DNA from: Gammaproteobacteria bacterium
GTDB taxonomy: Bacteria; Pseudomonadota; Gammaproteobacteria; Steroidobacterales; Woeseiaceae
Reading direction: 5' to 3'
Assembly: GCA_022600955.1 (NCBI GenBank)
Contig: JAHZJK010000024.1
Coordinates: 248,003-312,002, forward strand
DNA length: 64,000 bases
Each line of letters opens with the position of its first letter. The stretch's first letter is position 1. The translations under genes were made by a program, and so were the position numbers. Positions 43,482 through 51,916 of this stretch are shown here, one piece after another. The notes under the pieces were generated by a model, which ran no database searches, was not told the origin of the DNA, and saw nothing but the letters and a program-made list of their open reading frames with translations.

Positions 43482-44756
43482 TTGTCCCGAATCCGATTTC
43501 AGGTAGCGGTCACGTAGCAGTGTTTGCCTGCTTTGCATCGGTATTGCCTTGCCGTTAATGAACACCTGGTCCGGGTAGTTCGTCAGCTCCAGCGGGTCCG
43601 CAGACCAAATGACGATATCAGCGGCCTTGCCAGGTTCGATGCTGCCCGCGATGTCAGCCACGCCGTAGATTTCCGCGGGCGTCAGTGTTATCGCGCGCAG
43701 CGCAAGATCCCATGCCAGGCCGTCAGCGACTGCATTGCCAGCGGACTGTGTGATGTTGCGTGCGTTATGGGTCGCGCTTTGACCGTCCGTCAATGCGAAG
43801 CGGACGCCGGCTTCGGCCAGGACCACAGCTGCGCCACGGCGTGCGTTGAGACGGTCAAAATCTCCCGGCAAATTGTAAGTGGCGGCAACCAGGACGGAAA
43901 TGTCCGCCGCGGCCAGTTCATCGGCAAGCATCCATGCTTCTGTTCCACCATTGATAATTGCGCGCAGGCCGTATTCTTTGCAGAGTGCGATCAGCACTTC
44001 GATATCGCTGGCCCGGTCCAGTGCGACGAGCATGGGCACAGTACCTGACAAGACTCCCTGTAACGCCTCAAGATCGGCGACGCTGTGCTCGTATTCGCGC
44101 CGCAGGCCGCGTTCGAAATCGCCCTTGTGATTTCGGTAGTCGCGAGCCTCGTCCAACGCATTGCGCAGCGTTAGCCAGGCACCGGCGCGACTGCCACCCG
44201 CCAGACCGCTGCCACGTTCACCGAGTGTAACGACCATCGCTGCACGGCGCTGGTCAATGACGCCATCGTCACCGAGGTTGACGATAGCCGCCTGGCCGGA
44301 AAGCACATGGCCCACCGCGCCAAAATCGTCCGCGCCTCCAGGCGCCGGCGCTATCAGTGCACGTGTAACACCTTCAATACGATTGATGGCGATTAGTGTC
44401 GAGCGCGGGTTGTAGGCATCAGCAACATCAAAGCCTGCTGTGAACAGTTCGCCACGTTGCAGCGCGTCGGCGGGACCGGCAGAACTACTGACCTCTACAA
44501 GACCCAGTCTGCCGAACGGACTGAACAGGCCCGGCGTTATGATCTTGCCGGTAGCGTCCAGTACGACGGCGCCATCGGGTGCGCTGACGTCGCTGCCGAC
44601 GGCGATAATCTTATCGTCACGTATGACAATAGTCGCATTCATAAGGGTGCCCTGCGGCCCGACGGTATGCACTTTCGCACCGACGATTGCAGTTGTCTCG
44701 GCAAAGGCGCTGAAGGTCAGAGCCAGTGTGGCAATACCAATAAACAGGCGCTTCAT
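43461..44756 (-). CDS. Amidohydrolase-family protein lacking metal-binding histidines
   Basis: This is a 431-residue exported protein (signal peptide ending SAFAE) with a full amidohydrolase frame: AIVGAKVHTVG at the start and GSIEPGKAADIVIWSADPLEL at the end. The first metal motif, normally HxH after ITPG, reads ITPGLFSPFGRLG here. The later His positions seen in its partner are also lost (ALDRASD, IINGG); only an Asp in ALTDGQ remains. It is therefore unlikely to be a normal metallohydrolase. Its start overlaps the stop of the upstream, intact paralogue by 4 nt (ATGA), suggesting that the two form a complex. A structural or regulatory subunit is the best inference. Confidence 0.85.
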   Translation of the reverse strand: MKRLFIGIATLALTFSAFAETTAIVGAKVHTVGPQGTLMNATIVIRDDKIIAVGSDVSAPDGAVVLDATGKIITPGLFSPFGRLGLVEVSSSAGPADALQRGELFTAGFDVADAYNPRSTLIAINRIEGVTRALIAPAPGGADDFGAVGHVLSGQAAIVNLGDDGVIDQRRAAMVVTLGERGSGLAGGSRAGAWLTLRNALDEARDYRNHKGDFERGLRREYEHSVADLEALQGVLSGTVPMLVALDRASDIEVLIALCKEYGLRAIINGGTEAWMLADELAAADISVLVAATYNLPGDFDRLNARRGAAVVLAEAGVRFALTDGQSATHNARNITQSAGNAVADGLAWDLALRAITLTPAEIYGVADIAGSIEPGKAADIVIWSADPLELTNYPDQVFINGKAIPMQSRQTLLRDRYLKSDSGQPPAYRD

Positions 44757-46123
44757 TTTGCACCTCCTGTTGCTGTCGTCGTACCAACACTAAAGTCTGT
44801 CACGGGATTCACGGCGGTGTTGCCGCGTTCAAACGCCAAAGCGCCGTCGATGTAGACACGTTCCGCTTTGCTGTAGACGCTGAATGGATTGTCACTCCAG
44901 ACGACGACATCCGCCATTTTGCCAGCCTCCAGCGTGCCGGTCATTTCGGCAATTCCGAGAGACTTGGCGGCGTTGCTCGTGATCCAGCGAATTGCTCGTT
45001 CCGGCGCAATATCGATTCCAACACGGGCTGCAGACCCCATGATCTTGGCCGACTCCTGGTTCAGGCGCTGAATACCAAGATCATCGTCGGAATGGATGAC
45101 CGCACAGGCACCAGCCTTGTCTATGAGTGCAGCGTTTTCGCGAATTCCGTCATACGCCTCCATCTTGAATCCCCACCAGTCAGCCCATACGGCTGCACAA
45201 GTGTCTGCCTCGGCAAGCAGGTCTGCGATCTTGTAGGCTTCAACGGCGTGATGAAAGGTGCCGACCTTGTAACCGAACTCTTTTGCAATATCGAGCATCA
45301 CGGACATCTCGTCGCCACGATAACAGTGGTTGTGAACGAGAATTTCGCCATCCAGAACGCCGGCGAGTGTTTCCAGCCGCAAATCGCGAGTCGGAGCTTC
45401 GCCCTGGCCGTCGTCAGCTGCTGCCAGCTTGTCACGATACTCCGCGGCCTCGATCCAGGCCGTGCGGTAACCGGCAACGTTCCCCATACGTGTTCCCGGT
45501 GCCTGCCCGCGGCCGCCGTATACGCGTTTCGGGTTTTCGCCGCAGGCCATCTTCAGGCCATACGGTGCGCCGGGAAACTTCATTTCCATGACGTTTCGGC
45601 CAGGCACGTTCTTGAGTGTGACACTGCGTCCGCCAATCAGATTGGCTGATCCCGGCAGAATTTGCAGCGAGGTCACACCGCCCGCGAGCGCCGTCACGAA
45701 ACCCGGGTCGTGTGGCCAGACGCTATGCTCCGCCCACACCTGCGCAGTAACTGGCGCGGTTGCTTCATTGCCGTCCGAGTGAGATGCGGTGCCGGGCGAC
45801 GGGTACACACCAAGATGTGAATGAACATCGATGATTCCCGGAGTAATCCACATGCCGGATACATCGATCACAGCGGCCTCACCGGCATCGAGTTCCGCTC
45901 CGACGGAAACAATTTTGCCGTCAGCGAGTAGTACGTCGGCATTGTCGACTCGCTCGCCCGTTCCCGTCAGAACGGTGGCGTTGCGAAGCAGTGTACTCGT
46001 CGACGACAGTGGTACATAGCGACTCGCATATGGGGCCATGCCCGAATCGTCGTCATCACTACTATCGCTGCACGCTGTGATAAACACGGCCGAAGTCGCC
46101 AATGCGACAATAAATTTATTCAC
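44753..46123 (-). CDS. Amidohydrolase-family lipoprotein with intact metal site
   Basis: This is a 456-residue predicted lipoprotein (lipobox ITAC, Cys18) followed by an acidic linker. Metal ligands typical of the superfamily are visible: ITPGIIDVHSHLG, ILVHNHCYRGDEM, GTFHHAVEAYK and VIHSDDDLG. The C-terminal phrase GTLEAGKMADVVVWSDNPF matches the imidazolonepropionase/dipeptidase-like branch. It would hydrolyse an amide or peptide in the envelope. It is the first gene of a coupled pair; the second is a paralogue without histidines. It is divergent from the esterase gene at 46202. Confidence 0.9.
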   Translation of the reverse strand: MNKFIVALATSAVFITACSDSSDDDDSGMAPYASRYVPLSSTSTLLRNATVLTGTGERVDNADVLLADGKIVSVGAELDAGEAAVIDVSGMWITPGIIDVHSHLGVYPSPGTASHSDGNEATAPVTAQVWAEHSVWPHDPGFVTALAGGVTSLQILPGSANLIGGRSVTLKNVPGRNVMEMKFPGAPYGLKMACGENPKRVYGGRGQAPGTRMGNVAGYRTAWIEAAEYRDKLAAADDGQGEAPTRDLRLETLAGVLDGEILVHNHCYRGDEMSVMLDIAKEFGYKVGTFHHAVEAYKIADLLAEADTCAAVWADWWGFKMEAYDGIRENAALIDKAGACAVIHSDDDLGIQRLNQESAKIMGSAARVGIDIAPERAIRWITSNAAKSLGIAEMTGTLEAGKMADVVVWSDNPFSVYSKAERVYIDGALAFERGNTAVNPVTDFSVGTTTATGGAK

Positions 46124-46201
46124 GCTGAATTCCCCTCAGGAAGAGCTTTATTGGTTCTTGTGGGGCCTATAATACAGCAGGTACGAGATGTGGGGATCTG
46201 A

Positions 46202-47302
46202 ATGAAGGAATTCGCGTTAGGGCGCTGGACCATGCTGCCGCTGTTGACACTGTTGATAGCCGGCTGCTCCACGGAAACGGGCCCGGCTGAGCCGACGATG
46301 ACACGCCACGTGCTGCAGCATGACGGGCTGGAAAGAGAGTATTTCGTGTTCCTGCCGTCCGCTTACGACGGCCAGAAAGAGTTTCCCGTTGCACTTTTTC
46401 TACATGGCTACGGTGGTTCGGCAACCGGTACCGAGGCCGAGGTAACGCAGGGTCTGAACTTCTATGCTGAGAAATTCGGATACGTTCTGATCTATCCGCA
46501 AGGCACCTGGTTCATGGCCGGCGACACTGCGGCGAGCCGTTGGGAGGCGACCTCCTGGAACCACATATCGGATGCATTCGACACGGGTCCGGACGGACCA
46601 ATTTGTGCGCATGACGAAAACCCGGTCGAGTGTCCGCCAGAGTGTGGTACGTGCGGCAAGTGTGGGTGGACTTCGTGCCACGACGACATCGGATTCCTGC
46701 GGCAGCTTGTCGCGAGGATAACGGGCGATCTCAGTGTCGACAATCGCAGTGTGTTCGTTTCAGGGTTCAGCAATGGCGCAATGATGACTCATCGCATTGC
46801 TTGCGAGGCGTCCGAATTGTTCGCTGCGGCCGCACTCGTTGGAGGCCGTGTCGAGCGAGGCTTTGAATGCACGCCGCAAAATCGTATACCGCTGCTGCAG
46901 ATGAACGGCGGCGCTGATGAAACCGTGCCCAGTGACGGACGGGTAAGTGACGATGGCTACTATTTTGCAAGCACTGTCGCTGTGACTGAACGTTGGAATG
47001 ACGGCGAATCGTGCGGGATTAAACTGCAGGACTGGAGCTCAGCAACTATAGAGGCCACAACGGCGCAGTGCACGATCGCCTGTGGCGATACGACGCACCC
47101 GTCAATCGACTGTTTGTGGCCGGAGGGCAATCACCGCTGGCCCGGGACCCCCGGCTTTCGCGGCAGCAACGGCTATTGCGTCAGTGAGTTGCAGGCTGAC
47201 AGCATGCCGGAACAGTCGATATGTATTGACCCTGATCCATCCGCGGATACATGGGGGTCCAGCCTGTTGTTCGAGTTTTTTGACGCTCACAGGGGGAGCT
47301 GA
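46202..47302 (+). CDS. Secreted esterase lipoprotein, PHB depolymerase/feruloyl-esterase (CE1) type
   Basis: This is a 366-residue alpha/beta hydrolase anchored as a lipoprotein (lipobox LIAGC, Cys22). The nucleophile elbow is SGFSNGAMM with Ser190. The oxyanion region is LFLHGYGG, the acid is in NGGADETVP and the His is in PEGNHRWPG. Related enzymes cleave polyhydroxybutyrate or feruloyl/acetyl esters of plant or algal polymers. An unusual loop at about residues 135-160 holds six cysteines (135, 144, 148, 151, 154, 159) and could form disulfides or bind metal. A perfect TATAAT at 46168-46173 may be its -10 element. The DUF2339 gene starts 1 nt after its stop. Confidence 0.86.
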   Translation: MKEFALGRWTMLPLLTLLIAGCSTETGPAEPTMTRHVLQHDGLEREYFVFLPSAYDGQKEFPVALFLHGYGGSATGTEAEVTQGLNFYAEKFGYVLIYPQGTWFMAGDTAASRWEATSWNHISDAFDTGPDGPICAHDENPVECPPECGTCGKCGWTSCHDDIGFLRQLVARITGDLSVDNRSVFVSGFSNGAMMTHRIACEASELFAAAALVGGRVERGFECTPQNRIPLLQMNGGADETVPSDGRVSDDGYYFASTVAVTERWNDGESCGIKLQDWSSATIEATTAQCTIACGDTTHPSIDCLWPEGNHRWPGTPGFRGSNGYCVSELQADSMPEQSICIDPDPSADTWGSSLLFEFFDAHRGS

Positions 47303-47303
47303 G

Positions 47304-50033
47304 ATGCACTTTATTTTCATTGTGATCGGCGCATTCATCGGTGCCTGGCTGGGGGATGTCGGCGATGAAGTGCTTGGCACATTGGCGGGAATCCTGATCG
47401 CTTCATTGCTCTTCAGGCTGTCGCGCGCGGCCTCACGTATTGATCAGCTGCAAGAACAGGTCGACCGACTATGGCAGCGCGACATCTCCGCCATGCCGCG
47501 CGCCGCCCAGGAGAGTACAGCCTCCAGGCCCGTGTCACTCTACGAGCCCGAGCCAGCGGAGCCTGAGGATTCGCCGGCGGCCGCATCAACAACCGCAACG
47601 ACGGCTGCAACACCGACGCCTGCCTCCGACCTGACGCGGGCCAAATTCGTGCCGCGCCCCGCGGAACAACCGGAAACCGTCGTTCACGAACGAAAACCCG
47701 AAACATCACCAGCTGCGAGCCCGTTGTCGCATACCGTCGACGTCGCGAAACGTTGGCTGACGACCGGCAACGTGCCTGTGAAAGTGGGTATTGTTCTTTC
47801 ATTTTTCGGTGTCGCTTTTCTTCTCAAGTACGCCGTAGAGAATTCCGTTCTCGAAATCCCCATAAGTGTTCGCTACCTCGGCGTTGCGGCTTTCGCCGCC
47901 GTTCTGCTCGGTATCGGCTGGCGCATGCGTGGTAAGCAAAAAGTCTATGCTCTGAGCTTGCAGGGTGGTGGCATCGGTGTCTTGTTCCTGACGGTATTTG
48001 CTGCGTTCAACATACACGGCTTGTTGTCGCCGTCGCTCGCGTTCGGAATTTTGATCCTGGTCACAGTTGCTGCTGGCATGCTTGCCATCAAGCAGGAGTC
48101 ACGTGCGCTCGCAATACTGGGTACGACCGGTGGATTCCTCGCACCATTGCTGGTGTCCACGGGCAGCGGGAATCATGTCGCACTATTCAGCTATTACCTG
48201 TTGCTCAACTGCGCGGTGCTGGGTGTTGCCTGGCATCGTGCGTGGCGTGAGCTAAACATTATCGGTTTCGTGTTTACGTTCGGCGTTGGCACCTTGTGGG
48301 GGTTTCAATATTACGTGCCCGAGAAGTTTGCGACGACCGAACCGTTCCTGGTGCTGCACTTCCTGTTCTATACGGCGATCGCCGTTCTGTTCGCGTTTCG
48401 CCAGCGCCCGCAACTGCGTGGCTACGTTGACGGTTCCCTCGTTTTCGGCACGCCGACGATTGCTTTCGCGCTACAGACTCAGCTGCTGGGCGACAGCGAG
48501 TACGGTCTTGCTTACAGCGCCGTGGCCGTTGCTGCCTTTTACGCGCTGATCGCATTGTGGTTAAAGCGTACGCAGGAAAAAAACTTCGACTTGCTGTCGC
48601 AGTCTTTTGTCGCGCTCAGTGTTGCGTTTGCGACGATTGCCGTGCCGCTCGCACTTGATGACCGCTGGACCGCGATCGCATGGGCGCTTGAAGGCTGTGC
48701 CCTGGTCTGGATTGGCGTTCGCCAGAGTGGCACGATGGCCAGGGTCACGGGAGCTATACTTGCGTTCGTTTCCGGTGTGATTTTCGTCAACTACGGATGG
48801 GATGACGGTCTTGGTATTGCTGTTCTGAATGGCAATTATCTTGGAGCCGCGCTTATCGCCGCAGCGTCGCTGGTTTCCGCACGTCTGTTCGCAAGCAGGA
48901 CAGACGAGTTTGAGTGGCACCGCGCTTTTTCGGTTGCTTTGCTCGCATGGGGTCTGGTCTGGTGGTTCGGGGCCGGTTTTGCGGAAAGCTTCGATCGCGT
49001 GTCCGGCGGTGAGGCGTTTCACGTGTTCTTCCTGTTTTTTAATGTCAGCTTTGCGGCCATCGCCTGGTTCGCTCGCCGCGACCATTGGACGGCACTGTCC
49101 CGATCAACCCTGCTGATGCTGCCGTTGCTCGCGCCATTTGCTGTTTATTATCTTGCCGAAAAAGACCATTTCTTTGACGGCTTGGGTGCCGTTGCCTGGG
49201 CAACCGCGATACCACTACACGCGTGGATTCTGTACACCTTCGCTGGTGAGAAAAGCCGCGCTGAGATGCTCTGGCACACTGCGGGCGTTGTGTTCTTCGT
49301 ACCGTTGCTTGCCTACGAGCTGTTCTGGCAGCTGGATCGGGTTGTGCTGAATGATGTCTGGTCGGCGTCTGCGGCACTACTGGTGCTGGCTGCCGCGGTG
49401 TTTTTTCTGCTACGTAATCGCGCTGCATCCTACTGGCCGTTTAAGCCCCACTCTGACGCGTACTACCTGGGCGCGCTAGCCCTGGCAGCAGGGTATTTGC
49501 TATTGCTTGTCCTGGCTTGTATCGACGAACCGGGTAACCCGTCGCCGCTCCCTTACATTCCGGTCCTGAACCCGTTCGATGTTCTTTCTCTGCTGGCGCT
49601 GGGCTTGTTGTGGATGATGAAAAGCGATTCGAGTGAGCGCTGGCCACTGGCACTCTGGGGTGGCAGCGCGTTCGTCCTGGCGACACTTGCGTTGTTGCGT
49701 GCCGTGCATCACTGGGCGGGTGTGGGCTGGAGTGCTGACGCCATGATGAATTCCGTAACGGCGCAAACGTCGCTGACTATCTTCTGGGCGGCACTCGGGC
49801 TCGGCGGCATGCTGCTGGGTGCGAGGCGGGAAAACCGCAGTATCTGGATGCTTGGCGTCGGGTTGATGGTGATCGTTGTCGCCAAAATGGCAGTCGTCGA
49901 TCTCGGCAGCACGGGTACTGTGCAACGCATAGTGTCATTCCTTGGTGTCGGTATCATGTTGCTGATCGTCGGTTACTTCGCGCCGGTGCCGCCACGAGGC
50001 GAGGAGGGCGAAGAAAACACTGTCGCAGACTAA
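47304..50033 (+). CDS. DUF2339 multi-pass membrane protein
   Basis: This is a large inner-membrane protein of about 909 residues. It begins with a short hydrophobic helix (FIFIVIGAFIGAWLG) and a coiled-coil-like stretch (ASRIDQLQEQVDRLW). A low-complexity Thr/Ala/Pro linker (about residues 85-125) follows, and then more than 20 predicted membrane helices. The block containing KVGIVLSFFGVAFLLKYAVE is the start of the DUF2339 core. The family has no assigned function. ATG 47304 lies 1 nt after the esterase stop and has GGGGGAG upstream, so co-transcription is likely. A longer in-frame start lies within the esterase gene and is rejected. Confidence 0.88.
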   Translation: MHFIFIVIGAFIGAWLGDVGDEVLGTLAGILIASLLFRLSRAASRIDQLQEQVDRLWQRDISAMPRAAQESTASRPVSLYEPEPAEPEDSPAAASTTATTAATPTPASDLTRAKFVPRPAEQPETVVHERKPETSPAASPLSHTVDVAKRWLTTGNVPVKVGIVLSFFGVAFLLKYAVENSVLEIPISVRYLGVAAFAAVLLGIGWRMRGKQKVYALSLQGGGIGVLFLTVFAAFNIHGLLSPSLAFGILILVTVAAGMLAIKQESRALAILGTTGGFLAPLLVSTGSGNHVALFSYYLLLNCAVLGVAWHRAWRELNIIGFVFTFGVGTLWGFQYYVPEKFATTEPFLVLHFLFYTAIAVLFAFRQRPQLRGYVDGSLVFGTPTIAFALQTQLLGDSEYGLAYSAVAVAAFYALIALWLKRTQEKNFDLLSQSFVALSVAFATIAVPLALDDRWTAIAWALEGCALVWIGVRQSGTMARVTGAILAFVSGVIFVNYGWDDGLGIAVLNGNYLGAALIAAASLVSARLFASRTDEFEWHRAFSVALLAWGLVWWFGAGFAESFDRVSGGEAFHVFFLFFNVSFAAIAWFARRDHWTALSRSTLLMLPLLAPFAVYYLAEKDHFFDGLGAVAWATAIPLHAWILYTFAGEKSRAEMLWHTAGVVFFVPLLAYELFWQLDRVVLNDVWSASAALLVLAAAVFFLLRNRAASYWPFKPHSDAYYLGALALAAGYLLLLVLACIDEPGNPSPLPYIPVLNPFDVLSLLALGLLWMMKSDSSERWPLALWGGSAFVLATLALLRAVHHWAGVGWSADAMMNSVTAQTSLTIFWAALGLGGMLLGARRENRSIWMLGVGLMVIVVAKMAVVDLGSTGTVQRIVSFLGVGIMLLIVGYFAPVPPRGEEGEENTVAD

Positions 50034-50164
50034 ACGCGTTTGCGACCGCTCGGTTACAGCGTGCGGACAACAAGTGCGACGACGCGCTCGGATACTTGAT
50101 AAAAATCAAAGGTGCTGACGACGCAGTCATCCATACTGCCAGAAGGAGAAAATCGGGGGATAAC

Positions 50165-51916
50165 ATGATCGGCGTCGATGACCGCCTGGTCACACCAGCG
50201 ACAATGAAGTGGGTCAGGATTGGCCTGCTGGCAGGGCTGGCGACGATTCCAACCACCATTCTGCTGTACTACGTGCTTGGGCTCGCTATTGATGCCGCTT
50301 TTGCAGGCAGCAACCTGCTGCGTAACTGGATGCTGCTCTTTGCTGGACTGGTACTGCTCAAGGCGGCGCTCGCCTGGATCTTCCGTACCGGCCAGTTTCG
50401 GGCGTCGAGCGAGGCCAAGCTCAATGTTCGCGACCAGATCTACAAGCAAGTCGTCAAACTCGGCCCTGGTTTGCTCGGTAAGCGGCGCACGGGTGAGATC
50501 GCCAACACCGCAACCGAGGGTGTCGAGTATCTCGACTACTATTTCAGTGTCTACTTTGTGCAGATATGGGTCGCAATTGCGATTCCGGTGTTTCTTGTCA
50601 TTGCGATCTTTTCGATCGACTGGGTCGTCGGCCTGTGGATGCTTGCAGGCGTCCCGCTGACACCACTGTTCGTCGGCAGCTCTGCGCGTGGATTTCGCCG
50701 CATTTCAAAAGCCAATGAAGAGGTAAAAAATCGCAACGCGTCTGCCTATCTCGACTCCATCCAGGGCATGGCCACGCTAAAAATGTTCAACCAGGGCCTG
50801 CGACGCGGCCAACAGATGGAGGCGGACAACGAAAAGCAGCGTAAGACGACAATGAAACTCCTGCTGGTCGCGCAGGCGCAGTTTATTCTCCTGGAACTTG
50901 GTTTCGCATTGTTCTCAACGGCCGTGGCGATGGGGGTTTCCCTATATCGTTACAGCGGCGGTTACATGACACCGGGTGAGGTCGTCGCAGTAGTGTTCAT
51001 GAGTCTTGAATTCAGTCGTACACTGCTCCTGATAGGCGAATTCTTCTTTGCCGGCGCGCTGGGTCGCGAAGTGGCGGCTGAAGTGGTGAAGTTTCTTGAC
51101 GAAGAGGCGCCCGTGACCAGCGCTGAGGGTGAACGCCCCGACACACCTGCAGGGCAGGCCGCCGAGATCGAATTTCGCAGTGTGACCTTTACCTACCCGG
51201 GCGCGAATGATGCCGCGATCAAGAATCTGAGCTTGACGTTGCGACCGAATGAGACAGTCGCACTGATCGGTAAAAGTGGTTCCGGAAAGACCACGGTCAC
51301 AAACCTGTTACTACGCACTCTTGACCCGCAAGCAGGCCACATTTATTTCGATGGTGTTCAGGATGAGAAGTTGTCGCTCGAGTGGATTCGCGAGCAGATT
51401 GCTTTGGTCCCGCAAGATCCGTTTCTGTTCTATGGCACCGTCGCAGATAATTTGAGAATCGCCCGTGACGATGCGAGCGACGCGGAACTGCTAGCCGCAC
51501 TGAAAGACGCTGAATTACTGGATTTCGTTGAGTCGAATCCAGCGGGGCTCGACACGATGGTCGGCGACCAGGGGATGGCGCTGAGTGGCGGCCAGGCACA
51601 ACGGCTGGCGATTGCCCGGGCAATCCTGAAAGACGCACCTGTCGTTATTCTGGATGAGCCAACGTCACAGATCGATGTCGAAACGGAGGCGCTGCTGAAC
51701 AAGGCGCTGCAACGTTTGACCGAGAATAAAACGGTGCTGCTTATCGCACATCGATTAAGCACCATTGAGCAGGCCGACAGGATACTGGTCATGCACAACG
51801 GTGAGCTTTCTGAGTCCGGAACGCGGGAACAGCTACTTGCCAGCGGCGGGATTTACGCCAGCATGATCAGTACGAAGCAGGCGATTGAGCGGCAGGAGGC
51901 GAAGCATGCAGAGTAA
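50165..51916 (+). CDS. CydD-like ABC transporter, fused permease and ATPase
   Basis: This is a 583-residue half-transporter with six N-terminal membrane helices and a C-terminal ATPase. The membrane part (EGVEYLDYYFSVYFVQ, GVPLTPLFVG, SIQGMATLKMFNQ) resembles CydD, one half of the glutathione/cysteine exporter. ATPase motifs are IGKSGSGKTT, LSGGQAQRLAIARA and VVILDEPTSQID; the D-loop SQID is unusual. ATG 50165 has GGGGGA just upstream and is preferred to 50096. It overlaps the next half-transporter by 11 nt, so the pair is a heterodimer. No cydAB oxidase genes are nearby, so the substrate may differ from CydDC. Confidence 0.85.
   Translation: MIGVDDRLVTPATMKWVRIGLLAGLATIPTTILLYYVLGLAIDAAFAGSNLLRNWMLLFAGLVLLKAALAWIFRTGQFRASSEAKLNVRDQIYKQVVKLGPGLLGKRRTGEIANTATEGVEYLDYYFSVYFVQIWVAIAIPVFLVIAIFSIDWVVGLWMLAGVPLTPLFVGSSARGFRRISKANEEVKNRNASAYLDSIQGMATLKMFNQGLRRGQQMEADNEKQRKTTMKLLLVAQAQFILLELGFALFSTAVAMGVSLYRYSGGYMTPGEVVAVVFMSLEFSRTLLLIGEFFFAGALGREVAAEVVKFLDEEAPVTSAEGERPDTPAGQAAEIEFRSVTFTYPGANDAAIKNLSLTLRPNETVALIGKSGSGKTTVTNLLLRTLDPQAGHIYFDGVQDEKLSLEWIREQIALVPQDPFLFYGTVADNLRIARDDASDAELLAALKDAELLDFVESNPAGLDTMVGDQGMALSGGQAQRLAIARAILKDAPVVILDEPTSQIDVETEALLNKALQRLTENKTVLLIAHRLSTIEQADRILVMHNGELSESGTREQLLASGGIYASMISTKQAIERQEAKHAE

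Noticed and set aside
46168-46173. TATAAT as a proven promoter for the esterase
   Set aside because: It is a perfect -10 hexamer but has no -35 hexamer at proper spacing, so it is mentioned only in the gene entry.
47082-47303. Upstream extension of the DUF2339 protein
   Set aside because: It lies inside the esterase gene in another frame; ATG 47304 has a strong ribosome site and starts a normal hydrophobic helix.
47560-47680. Low-complexity Thr/Ala/Pro stretch as a DNA repeat element
   Set aside because: It is simply a flexible linker coded within the DUF2339 protein.
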